IMG/VR virus record: IMGVR_UViG_3300042868_005847
Location: 1-32,072 of that record
Origin: a virus
DNA: 32,072 nucleotides
Direction: 5' to 3' (one strand)
Shown here: positions 1-7,368 of the stretch, in pieces
Layout: each line of letters opens with the position of its first letter
Position numbering within the stretch: position 1 is the first letter of the stretch
The notes under the pieces: model-generated
The model's database searches: none
Told to the model about the DNA's origin: nothing
Seen by the model: only the letters and a program-made list of their open reading frames with translations
Translations under genes and position numbers: made by a program

Positions 1-147
1 TTGTTGGTTAAAAATACACTATTGTAATTATGACTAATCCAACCGGTTAATTCATCTTGTGTTATTTTATATTTCTTATCTAAATCAGGAATGTGGATTA
101 ATAATCTTTCAAAATAATCTGGTTTTCCTGTAAAGTTTAACTCTGTG
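1..147. repeat. Terminal direct repeat, left copy (circular join)
   Basis: The first 147 bases match 31926-32072 at 146 of 147 positions; the only difference I see is C at 127 against A at 32052. A minus-strand reading frame continues without interruption from this copy into 31925-31886. The simplest reading is a circular or circularly permuted genome whose assembly ends overlap, with one variant base. A true short direct terminal repeat is possible but less likely, because a gene crosses it. Confidence 0.9.
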
Positions 148-176
148 TCTGTTGGATAAGGTAATTTAAAGTCCAT
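1..176 (-). CDS. Junction gene, N-terminal part (small hypothetical protein)
   Basis: This is the 5' part of a gene split by the linearisation point. ATG lies at 176-174 and the frame stays open to base 1; on the circle it continues from 31925 to a TGA at 31886-31888, giving about 71 residues. The product starts MDFKLPYPTDTEL and ends EYKKLSK. It is a soluble, charged protein with no motif I recognise. The start overlaps the end of the upstream gene by 11 bases, and the stop overlaps the next start as ATGA, so it is translationally coupled on both sides. The variant base in the repeat changes Gly to Val in the segment TGKPD without breaking the frame. Confidence 0.75.
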   Translation of the reverse strand, partial: MDFKLPYPTDTELNFTGKPDYFERLLIHIPDLDKKYKITQDELTGWISHNYNSVFLTN

Positions 177-426
177 TCGTATGTTTTAATTTTCTATTTT
201 CATCCATTAATAATTCAACTTTCTTTTCAAGTTCTTGAATCTTAATGTTTAATTCGTGAATTTCTTCTTTCAAATCATCAATGATATTTTTGTATAACCC
301 GATACTAAGTTCTAAATTTCTTAAAACTTGATTATCGGTCTCAGCATCACTACGTCTTTTACCAACGAAGAATCCTGCTACACCTGTTAATATATTTGAT
401 ATAAGTAATAGTATTTCTGTGCTCAT
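166..426 (-). CDS. Small membrane-anchored coiled-coil protein
   Basis: An 86-residue protein. I chose ATG at 426 over the longer frame from 459 because it starts one base after the stop of the upstream gene (TAATATG). Residues 5-22 (ILLLISNILTGVAGFFVG) form one hydrophobic segment that could span the membrane. From about residue 30 the protein is a charged heptad-like helix (DLKEEIHELNIKIQELEKK), so it looks like a short N-terminal anchor with a coiled-coil stalk. Such a shape fits a spanin- or holin-accessory-like role, and no other lysis candidate is visible in this genome, but there is no direct evidence. It could equally be a small virion or host-membrane protein. Confidence 0.7.
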   Translation of the reverse strand: MSTEILLLISNILTGVAGFFVGKRRSDAETDNQVLRNLELSIGLYKNIIDDLKEEIHELNIKIQELEKKVELLMDENRKLKHTNGL

Positions 427-427
427 A

Positions 428-1048
428 TTAATAACAATCTTGACATGGAGGGTTCTCATGTTCTAATTCAGAATATGTACTAATCCCCTTTTTATTTAAG
501 TAGTCCATACTATAACCTTTACGAGAAGTATGTCCTAAGAATATACCATTATTATATTTTTGTGAACGGTCAGGTATCATACCATCAATTGTAGATTGCG
601 TTAAATAATCTGGGAAACGATTTTGTCCATAACCAATTAATAAATAATCTTGAAGACGAGTCATATAAAAGTCTGCTCTCTGTTTCTGTACTGAACGAAG
701 ATATTTCAATGTATCAATATCAACAGATGTTGCGTTTTCCATTTCACCTGTTACCACACCTCTATTCATTTGTCTGAATGCGATGGAGTTAAGAGATTGA
801 TAAAAAGCCTGCTGAATTAAATATGGTTGAATATAATCATTTACCAATGTAGTTTCATCTGCATTAAATGTATTACCAGTAGAACTTACTTGTGACAATA
901 AATGGTTATAAAACTTTGTACCCAATATTGTTTGAAGATCAATATCTTGTGCAATTTGTATTTCTGCTTTAAGAACATCCATATCAACGTTCTTGTTAAT
1001 TGAAGTATAACTCTTAAGTTTACCCTCCGATATTAATAAAACTCCCAT
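428..1048 (-). CDS. DUF6712-like head-tail connector protein
   Basis: A 206-residue protein directly after the portal gene, two bases from its stop. The N-terminus (LLISEGKLKSYTSINKNVD, then LKAEIQIAQDIDLQTILGT) is the signature I associate with the DUF6712 family of Bacteroidetes phages. That family is thought to correspond to the gp6-like adaptor ring that docks under the portal and joins head to tail. The middle is helical (IQPYLIQQAFYQSLNSIAFRQ). The C-terminus has a Cys pair (CQDC). Position beside the portal supports a neck role. Family assignment is by pattern recognition and the exact role is inferred. Confidence 0.72.
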   Translation of the reverse strand: MGVLLISEGKLKSYTSINKNVDMDVLKAEIQIAQDIDLQTILGTKFYNHLLSQVSSTGNTFNADETTLVNDYIQPYLIQQAFYQSLNSIAFRQMNRGVVTGEMENATSVDIDTLKYLRSVQKQRADFYMTRLQDYLLIGYGQNRFPDYLTQSTIDGMIPDRSQKYNNGIFLGHTSRKGYSMDYLNKKGISTYSELEHENPPCQDCY

Positions 1049-1050
1049 CT

Positions 1051-2400
1051 TTAATTATAATTTAATTCTTCTTCTCCTAACCAAACATTACATTCTTCTT
1101 CTGTTAACCCGTATCCACTCATTAACATATGTACTGCTTGTCCTCTTGTTATTTTTTCTTTGTTATATTCTCTAACAATTCTCATTAGATTTTGATATTC
1201 TCTACCTTTTAATCCTTTAATATTTTCATTAATGATTTGTGATTCCGCTTCAACTGGTGTAACTGGTTTATCAATAACTGCAGGATTGTCTTTAACATCA
1301 CCTGTTAAGAATAATGATAAAGGTTTAATTTCAAAAATTGTTGGAACACCAAACTTAAGACTTATCAATTTATTGAATGTTGGTAACATTGCGTTTTGAT
1401 AAGGTTGAATAACCATCTTACGGAAATATTCTGAATGTTCTACAATCTCAGTACCACCACCTAATTTACCCGCTGTTGCAATACCAAATAACTCAGCAGA
1501 AGAAACTCTGTGTGCAGATAGTATTGAACGAGTAATATCGTCATTTAAAGTTGAATAATAAGTATCATTATCGTTACGAGGAATTTGTGTAATAACGGGT
1601 GCAGTTTCAGCACTTTCATTAAATGAAATAACTGCCATACCAGCATTGTCTGTTCCACCATATTGATTTTCTAACGCTCTTGTAATTGTTCTTTGTTCTT
1701 CTTCACCAGGGATTCCATTATTCATAGATATGAAAAGTGATGGAACCATTCCTTTACGAAGGTTATTCATATGGAAGTTCTTAGCTTCAATATCAGTTTC
1801 AATACTTCTTTGTCCACCTGACCAATCAGGAATAGGATAATAAGTTAAAGATGGTTGATATGATTTGTAATAATAGATTTGTGATGGGTCACCTTTTTCT
1901 TGATTAAATGCAGAATATTCTTCAGGTGGAAACTTCTTAAGGAATCTCCAATCCGCCGAATAGAAATAAGATTCTACCTCATCATCATCATTTAATTTAC
2001 CACTACGTACTCTACTAAAGTCTAAGTGATAAATCTCAGCAATAGATTTTCTATCTTTGGACCATATTACATTAAGGGAAAATCCCCCAAATAACATAAA
2101 GTCCAATGAACATTTTCTCATTACTTCAGCAACTGTTTCTTTACCATTAACAAGGTTTACAGATGCCATTGGATTGTTTAATGATACGATACCATCACCC
2201 ATTATTTGATTTACCTTTGAGGTAACCACAGCTTTGTGGATACTACAATTGTCATAAAGTTCAATAAAGTATTGTGGTAATAAATTATTCTCACCATAAT
2301 AAACCCAGGGACTACGTTGTAGTACTTCTGAATAAACTGGTACTGATGCCTTATCAAACTTAATATTGGCAAATTGTATTTTCTTTATTTCTTCACTCAT
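1051..2400 (-). CDS. Portal protein
   Basis: A 449-residue protein with portal-family features. The N-terminal region has YGENNLLPQYFIELYDNCSIHKAVV, a stretch close to residues 30-60 that recurs in Bacteroidetes phage portals. It is followed by KCSLDFMLFGGFSLNVIWSK and a central RSILSAHRVSSAELFGI segment typical of the wing and clip regions. Portals form the dodecameric vertex through which DNA is packaged and which carries the neck. Unusually, it lies downstream of capsid, scaffold and protease, far from the terminase. The C-terminal 70 residues (from about ESQIINENIKG) are helical and may form the crown. The start at 2400 lies two bases after the previous stop. Confidence 0.88.
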   Translation of the reverse strand: MSEEIKKIQFANIKFDKASVPVYSEVLQRSPWVYYGENNLLPQYFIELYDNCSIHKAVVTSKVNQIMGDGIVSLNNPMASVNLVNGKETVAEVMRKCSLDFMLFGGFSLNVIWSKDRKSIAEIYHLDFSRVRSGKLNDDDEVESYFYSADWRFLKKFPPEEYSAFNQEKGDPSQIYYYKSYQPSLTYYPIPDWSGGQRSIETDIEAKNFHMNNLRKGMVPSLFISMNNGIPGEEEQRTITRALENQYGGTDNAGMAVISFNESAETAPVITQIPRNDNDTYYSTLNDDITRSILSAHRVSSAELFGIATAGKLGGGTEIVEHSEYFRKMVIQPYQNAMLPTFNKLISLKFGVPTIFEIKPLSLFLTGDVKDNPAVIDKPVTPVEAESQIINENIKGLKGREYQNLMRIVREYNKEKITRGQAVHMLMSGYGLTEEECNVWLGEEELNYN

Positions 2401-2402
2401 AA

Positions 2403-2777
2403 TTAATCTTGTATGTATATATAATTTTCATTAACTTCATTAGGAGAAATATACTCAGTAAATGCTGGACTTTCTTGTGTTCCTTCAAGTATAACAATAC
2501 CTGTGAAAACCAATTGCGTTCCATTACCATAAATGTTTAATTGATATTCACCCAAGTAATTCAAATCTTGACCTGAATTTTGAAGGTTTAATATAATCTC
2601 ACAATAACGAATATTCTGTGCATAGACCTGTGTGTCTGAAGTGTTAATCAAATAAGTCTTAACTTCCTTTGACATGATATGTGTAAACTCCAACGTATAA
2701 CCACTAAACACAGTGTTTGAGTTATTGTTGATGTTCATTATCAATTCGTTTTGTTGTCCTTTTTGTAAGTATAACAT
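2403..2777 (-). CDS. Beta-rich hypothetical virion protein
   Basis: A 124-residue protein beginning MLYLQKGQQNELIMNINNNS. Alternating polar and hydrophobic residues (GYTLEFTHIM, LGEYQLNIYG, TQLVFTGIVIL) suggest an all-beta, immunoglobulin-like fold. No catalytic motif is visible. I recall similar small proteins beside portals in Bacteroidetes phages but cannot name a family. It stands alone between a strong terminator (2833-2859) and the portal gene, so it may begin a separately controlled portal-connector transcript. A TATATTTA box lies at 2795-2802 in its leader, but no convincing -33 element accompanies it. Possible roles are head decoration or neck accessory; function unknown. Confidence 0.65.
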   Translation of the reverse strand: MLYLQKGQQNELIMNINNNSNTVFSGYTLEFTHIMSKEVKTYLINTSDTQVYAQNIRYCEIILNLQNSGQDLNYLGEYQLNIYGNGTQLVFTGIVILEGTQESPAFTEYISPNEVNENYIYIQD

Positions 2778-2802
2778 AATTTATCTCTATATAACTAAAT
2801 AT

Positions 2803-2825
2803 AAAAAAAACCAAGTTGAATTGGT
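2803..2825 (-). terminator. Weak second intrinsic terminator
   Basis: On the minus strand a 5-bp stem (ACCAA with TTGGT) closes a 6-base loop and is followed by eight T. It lies directly behind the stronger terminator at 2833-2859, as in tandem terminators. The short stem makes it uncertain by itself. Confidence 0.45.
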
Positions 2826-2832
2826 AGAGCAC

Positions 2833-2859
2833 AAAAAAAGAGGGACATAGGTCCCCCTT
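2833..2859 (-). terminator. Intrinsic terminator after the tube-like structural gene
   Basis: On the minus strand AAGGGGGAC pairs with GTCCCTCTT (9 bp, one G-U) around a CTAT loop and runs into a T tract. It lies 45 bases behind the stop of the 2905-3468 gene. It would end or thin out the head-gene transcript before the portal gene, which may set high capsid and tube expression against low portal expression. Confidence 0.8.
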
Positions 2860-2904
2860 AATTTATAGATATTCAAATTCGGTCTTACGACCTACGTTCA
2901 ACAA

Positions 2905-3468
2905 TTAGAAATTGTCTCCAAATCCACCTGTAGTCAATAATGAAGATAATGCTGTTGCAGAACTTACATTAATAACATTTGCTGGTGCTGGTTCTTGACC
3001 GGTGAAGATTAATTCCGTGCCGTTGCGATCACCAAATGCAGTACCTGTAGCAGCAGAACCACCACTTAAATACATACCGTTGATTTGACCTAAATAATAG
3101 AAAACATCATTTTGATCCTGTGCGATTATTTGAATTTGGTCATTTTGACCTAAAACCTTAAGTTGGTTTCTCTTATCTTGGTCGTATTTGTATAACACTG
3201 CTGTTAATACTTGCTCCCAATAAACAGTACCGTTCTCAAAAGATTTTGTTGTATTTTGTGCTAAAGAAGAAGTATTACGTTTCAATTGAAATTCATACCA
3301 AACACCACTACCAGTGATACCTGTGATTGGACCAGTTGAACCTGTAATACTTACTGTTGCCACTGAAGGTGCTGTAGCTCCTGACGCTCCTAATACATAG
3401 ATAGATTTAATACCACCTATACCATCTGAACATCCTAACTCAACTCCTGAAGATATATAACAAGACAT
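2905..3468 (-). CDS. Virion structural protein, candidate major tail tube
   Basis: A 187-residue protein starting MSCYISSGVELGCSDGIGG. The sequence pattern VYWEQVLTAVLYKYDQDKRNQ followed by a short strand pair (IQIIAQDQNDVFYYLGQ) and GTAFGDRNGTELIFTGQEP resembles a structural protein I know from Bacteroidetes and marine phages, often suspected to be the tail tube. A tube protein would polymerise around the tape measure. The location right after the major capsid gene, before a strong terminator, fits an abundant virion protein. The region at residues 30-55 is Gly, Ser and Thr rich and likely a flexible loop. A decoration or head-completion protein is the main alternative. Confidence 0.6.
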   Translation of the reverse strand: MSCYISSGVELGCSDGIGGIKSIYVLGASGATAPSVATVSITGSTGPITGITGSGVWYEFQLKRNTSSLAQNTTKSFENGTVYWEQVLTAVLYKYDQDKRNQLKVLGQNDQIQIIAQDQNDVFYYLGQINGMYLSGGSAATGTAFGDRNGTELIFTGQEPAPANVINVSSATALSSLLTTGGFGDNF

Positions 3469-3501
3469 ATTTTTATAATTTAATTATTTTTATATTTTTA
3501 T

Positions 3502-3522
3502 AAAGGGGACTTTCACCCCTTT
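3502..3522. other. Intergenic hairpin behind the capsid gene
   Basis: AAAGGGG and CCCCTTT form a 7-bp stem with a 7-base loop. The T-rich tail (TGTTTTTTT) lies on the plus strand, so by form it is a plus-strand terminator, facing away from the capsid gene. On the minus strand no T tract follows, so capsid transcripts probably read through. It might block antisense transcription or protect the 3' end of the capsid message. Confidence 0.5.
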
Positions 3523-3535
3523 TGTTTTTTTAATA

Positions 3536-4501
3536 TTATGCTAAACCGTTAGTTGCGAAGTAAGCAGTTGAACCAAACTTAGCGATTGTTACACCGTAGT
3601 TGTAGTTTGCTCTCAAACGTAACTCATCAAAATCTTTTGAGTACCAGATAACTAATTTCTCGTGGTCAGACAATAAGTCAAAACCAATTACGATATACTC
3701 ACGTGGTCCAATTACTACAGCGTTAGAACTGTTCAAACCGATAGTTGGAACAACCTTTACGTTAGTAGAAGGATGAGTTGCTTCCATCATTGAAGTTACA
3801 TCAGTCGATCCAATGTAGTTCATGAAAAAATTGGCTCTTACCAATGCTTGTACATATAAACGGAAGTTACTGTAAGACATAAACACAACTAAGTCTTCAC
3901 GAGACATTGCGTTGTCATCTAATGCGTTGATTAATTTATCAACTTCAGTGATTGGGTTACCATTTACACCGTAAGCTGCACTTGGTGAGAAAGTTGTACC
4001 TGAAGCAGATACCGCAACACCTGTTTGACCTGATGCAATCAAAGTCTTTAAACCATTGAAACAAGAAGTTCCAGTAGTCGCTTGCCATAATTGTTGCTCA
4101 ATTCTTTGTTGAATTTGTTTAACTTTTAAGTCAGCAATTTGTTGTTCAAACGGAACAGTCTCAGAAGTTTGACCTGGAGCCATTAACATAGACTGGTATG
4201 TATCATACAAATCTTTGTAACATAATGCTTCATTGTACTTCTCAGGACAAGTTGTAATGTTTGATTGAGTAAAGGTAGTTGTACCAGATGGGTCCCATCC
4301 GCAAGTACCGTCATTGAAATACGCAGTAGAGTTTAAAAGGTTCAATGCTTGAGTACCTTTAACACCTAATCTTACGTTTGCGTATTTAGCAGTAGTACCA
4401 CCGATTAACGCCTTTGAAAGTAATTCACCACCAACTTGGTCAACGTAAGATCCGATTGATGCTACGTCATAAGCGAATTGTTCTTTTGATAAAATTTTCA
4501 T
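3536..4501 (-). CDS. Major capsid protein, HK97-fold type
   Basis: A 321-residue protein between scaffold and tube-like genes. Features match Bacteroidetes phage major capsid proteins. An internal helix (KVKQIQQRIEQQLWQAT) is followed by a P-domain-like segment (EDLVVFMSYSNFRLYVQALVRANFFMNY), then VKVVPTIGLN and a closing stretch (KLVIWYSKDFDELRLRANY, then AKFGSTAYFATN). Capsid proteins of this fold build the icosahedral shell. The N-terminus is short (about 30 residues before the fold appears to begin), consistent with a separate scaffold gene rather than a fused delta domain. The next gene in transcription encodes the tube-like protein. Four Cys residues at about 60-170 are unusual for a capsid and may reflect disulfides or nothing. 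Confidence 0.85.
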   Translation of the reverse strand: MKILSKEQFAYDVASIGSYVDQVGGELLSKALIGGTTAKYANVRLGVKGTQALNLLNSTAYFNDGTCGWDPSGTTTFTQSNITTCPEKYNEALCYKDLYDTYQSMLMAPGQTSETVPFEQQIADLKVKQIQQRIEQQLWQATTGTSCFNGLKTLIASGQTGVAVSASGTTFSPSAAYGVNGNPITEVDKLINALDDNAMSREDLVVFMSYSNFRLYVQALVRANFFMNYIGSTDVTSMMEATHPSTNVKVVPTIGLNSSNAVVIGPREYIVIGFDLLSDHEKLVIWYSKDFDELRLRANYNYGVTIAKFGSTAYFATNGLA

Positions 4502-4519
4502 AATTCTTTTATTTTGTTT

Positions 4520-5278
4520 TTATTTATTATTTTTTCTTAATTCAGCAATCATAGCCAATTTAGACTCCATTGCATCATCATTATTTATTGATTTATTAAA
4601 ATCTGTCTTACCATTTGCAATTGGTTTTGCTGCTGGTTCTTTTTTGAATGCTGAAAATTGAGATTCAACCTCAGACATTTTTTGTTCCATATTAGACATT
4701 TTCTCAGACATTTTCTTTACAAAGTCTTTTAACATTTCTAACATTTCAATTTCAATACTTGGTTCACCTGATTTTACTTCTGCTTTTGGTTCTCCTTCTG
4801 GCATTGGTTCACCTTCACCATTTTCTTGTAATGCTTCTTCAACAGATACTATTACTCCATCTTTAGTTTCAACTTTAGTTCCGTCCTCAAGTTCGTGTTT
4901 ACCATCTGGTGCAGGAATTTCTGCGTCAGGGGTAACAACTACAACTTTAGCACCTTCTACTAAACCTTCACCTTCAACTTTAATCTCAGTTCCGTCTACT
5001 AACTTAGCCGATACGAAAATCTCTTTTACTGATTTAATTTCACCGCCTTCTACTTCAATGTTGAAATTCTCAACAAGTCTGTAAGAACCATCTTCTAAAG
5101 CAACTTGTTCAAACTCCTCGTTGATTTTAACAATCTTCTCACCAGCCTCTAATTTAGATGCTTGTAAAATTGTATTATCCTCAAGTTTGAATGAAGCCAT
5201 AGGTGATTCGTCAGCCATAAAACCAAATTGTACCATCAATTTTTTAATCTCAGCAATTGCTGTTTTTGATTTTGACAT
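4520..5278 (-). CDS. Scaffold-like head assembly protein
   Basis: A 252-residue acidic protein between the maturation protease and the capsid gene, the usual site of a scaffold. The middle consists of short degenerate repeats of the type LEDGTKVETKDGVI and LVDGTEIKVEGEGLV, which predict a beta-rich repeat. A Pro/Glu-rich linker (GEGEPMPEGEPKAE) follows, then a coiled coil at about 175-215 (MLKDFVKKMSEKMSNMEQKM). The C-terminus is basic and ends LAMIAELRKNNK, like the capsid-binding helix-turn-helix of many scaffolds. It should occupy the procapsid interior and be removed by the neighbouring protease. No catalytic residues are visible. The role is inferred from composition and position. Confidence 0.75.
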   Translation of the reverse strand: MSKSKTAIAEIKKLMVQFGFMADESPMASFKLEDNTILQASKLEAGEKIVKINEEFEQVALEDGSYRLVENFNIEVEGGEIKSVKEIFVSAKLVDGTEIKVEGEGLVEGAKVVVVTPDAEIPAPDGKHELEDGTKVETKDGVIVSVEEALQENGEGEPMPEGEPKAEVKSGEPSIEIEMLEMLKDFVKKMSEKMSNMEQKMSEVESQFSAFKKEPAAKPIANGKTDFNKSINNDDAMESKLAMIAELRKNNK

Positions 5279-5315
5279 ATTTGTTTTTGTTTTAATTTAT
5301 TATTATCTCTACTCT

Positions 5316-5345
5316 TAAATATAAGTTTGTATATATATTACCAAA
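5316..5345 (-). promoter_or_regulatory. Candidate promoter before the scaffold gene
   Basis: On the minus strand TTTG (5345-5342) and TATATTTA (5323-5316) are separated by 18 bases, close to the 20-base spacing of the stronger promoters in this genome. It lies in a 74-base gap and would give a leader of about 30 bases, allowing separate expression of scaffold and capsid. The shorter spacer makes it tentative. Confidence 0.4.
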
Positions 5346-5352
5346 TTATATT

Positions 5353-7338
5353 TTAATCTTCAATGTTCTTTAATATTTGTGCTACTTTTTGAAGGAACAT
5401 TTCTTCTCTACAGAATGATGCAACCTCCTCAAAATATCCACTGACCGAAAATCCGTTGAGGGTTTTATTTTTAATTTTTTCCCAAACTTTATCACCTGTT
5501 GGTGTCTTTGCTACTTTCATGCGGATGAACCATGAACCGATAGGGACCGATTCATATCCATAAGCGGTTGATTTATCTTCTTCAGTTTCCTTAATCCAAC
5601 TCTCAACAACATATACATCATTCACTGCTTTACCATCATGCATCAAATCATTATTGTCAGTATATTTGTTTCTCATATACTTCTCAGCAATCATTTTAAT
5701 CGTATCAGCATAAAACACAACCCAGTATGGGTTTCCCTTGGCATCCTTACGGAAGATTTTTTGACCAGCAATCATCGCGGGACCAATAACGGTTCTTTGT
5801 TCTTCATCTGTTGCAAAGTATTGTTTTGACATATTATTTCTAATACTTTCTAATTTATTTGATGCCCATTCAATACCTGATGTTCCACCCCAACCTAACC
5901 AAGCAACATATCCTTTATCTTTCCACGGCGTTGATTTAAATTCTTCAGCAACTTCTGCATTCTGTCTGTGTCTTGCAAATGAAGCCATACGAGCAATAGT
6001 TTCTTCCGATATATTTTCTTTATTACAAAGTTGATTGGCTCTTGTCCATCCAATTTGAGTCATCCCTTTTACTTCATCACCGTGTTCTTCTCTCCATCTT
6101 AAAACCTTACAAGCGTTATTTGACGCACTTTCAGGATAGTCATTTGTACTCTCAAACATAGTTGGAGGTGTTAATGACTTTGAGATGGTATTACCTGTTT
6201 GACCTGTCTTAACGCCAGGATCAACATAACCACCAATACCACCAACATCATAACCCATATCCTCTTGAGTTATTGGACCACCAACAACCCATGCATCACA
6301 AGTTCTTGCTCCAGCACATTTAAAATCAAATGCTTCACAATAACCTATGTTTGCTACCTGTATAGTATCTAATTCATTAACATCATTTATACCGTCCGCA
6401 ATACACTGTAACATACTTGGTGTCTTAACAAAGAACGCACAGTTTCCACATAATGCTTTCTTTGCTGATTCAACATCACCATCAAACATATCCGCCTTCT
6501 TCTTCCAATAATCTTCATTTGGTTCATTTGGGTTTAATGGACCATAGTGTGCCTCATCAATTGCTCTCTGTCTATTTTTTAAATTTGTTTCAACATCTTG
6601 TGTAGCAATTGGACAACCCTCCTCAAATTTCTCTTTTGATAATCCCAAGTTTCTTACTGTTGAAGGTGATGGGTTTGCTGCTGTTTTAGATGTAACCGTT
6701 GAAGGTTGAGTATATCCTAATACTCTTGTATCTGGTGCTAAACCTGATGGGAATCCACCAACATCTACCTTACCTCTATTAACTGACGCCTTGTTTACAA
6801 TTGTAGCATCTTTCTTATATAATATTCTACTCCACACGTGACGACAATTATACCCACCTCTCCAAACCATTGCACTATCCCCAAAATCGTTTGTAGTGCT
6901 TTCCATATCTTCAACTCTCCATACATAGTTTCTATTAATTAAAGTTTTACAAAAATCTCTTGTTGTAGAAATAATTGCACTTTCAGATATATTAGGATTT
7001 AGAATATACTTGTATCTAACATTATATTCTTCTTCATCTTCAATTGATGGTCCATTAGGGTCTGTTGATACAAATCCCTGTTTACCTAAAATTTGAACAT
7101 CATGAACCACCCAACCTTCGTTAAATAGTTCCTGTTCGTCTTGTGCTTTCTCAACTAATTTTTGAATATATTTCTCATCTTCTCCATCAGGGATGTGAAA
7201 CTCGTGTTCTTTCTCTTTGTTAAAATACATCCAATTAACCTCAATTGCTGGTTCATCAACAAGGGAAATACTATCAATACCTGATAATTCATCTTCATCA
7301 TCTATTCTTAATTCAAATACTTTATCGTTCTTAATCAT
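5353..7338 (-). CDS. Multidomain XkdF/S78-like prohead protease
   Basis: A 661-residue protein with several modules. Residues 5-40 (FELRIDDEDELSGIDSISL) are the usual N-terminus of XkdF-type proteases. Residues 109-172 contain GGYNCRHVWSRI, resembling the CRH motif found at the end of Mu gpF-like head proteins. Residues 297-347 hold six Cys (297, 300, 312, 334, 341, 347) that could bind a metal. Residues 400-497 hold a module ending VAWLGWGGTSGIEWA seen in other phage head proteins. Residues 505-645 are the protease: His567 in LMHDG, Glu579 in VESWIKE and Ser631 or Ser633 in NGFSVSGYF are likely catalytic. It should cleave scaffold during capsid maturation. At this length it is far larger than a simple HK97-type protease. 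The scaffold gene follows. Confidence 0.82.
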   Translation of the reverse strand: MIKNDKVFELRIDDEDELSGIDSISLVDEPAIEVNWMYFNKEKEHEFHIPDGEDEKYIQKLVEKAQDEQELFNEGWVVHDVQILGKQGFVSTDPNGPSIEDEEEYNVRYKYILNPNISESAIISTTRDFCKTLINRNYVWRVEDMESTTNDFGDSAMVWRGGYNCRHVWSRILYKKDATIVNKASVNRGKVDVGGFPSGLAPDTRVLGYTQPSTVTSKTAANPSPSTVRNLGLSKEKFEEGCPIATQDVETNLKNRQRAIDEAHYGPLNPNEPNEDYWKKKADMFDGDVESAKKALCGNCAFFVKTPSMLQCIADGINDVNELDTIQVANIGYCEAFDFKCAGARTCDAWVVGGPITQEDMGYDVGGIGGYVDPGVKTGQTGNTISKSLTPPTMFESTNDYPESASNNACKVLRWREEHGDEVKGMTQIGWTRANQLCNKENISEETIARMASFARHRQNAEVAEEFKSTPWKDKGYVAWLGWGGTSGIEWASNKLESIRNNMSKQYFATDEEQRTVIGPAMIAGQKIFRKDAKGNPYWVVFYADTIKMIAEKYMRNKYTDNNDLMHDGKAVNDVYVVESWIKETEEDKSTAYGYESVPIGSWFIRMKVAKTPTGDKVWEKIKNKTLNGFSVSGYFEEVASFCREEMFLQKVAQILKNIED

Positions 7339-7368
7339 ATTATTAAATATAAATTTATTCTTTTTAGT

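Noticed and set aside
2811-2830. tRNA-like string (TTGGTAGAGCAC, like a D arm)
   Set aside because: No acceptor, anticodon or T arm follows; the bases belong to the terminator pair on the minus strand.
3661-3680. Further copies of the 13-mer (CAGACAATA at 3668 and 21792)
   Set aside because: Only nine bases match, expected by chance in a genome of this size and composition.
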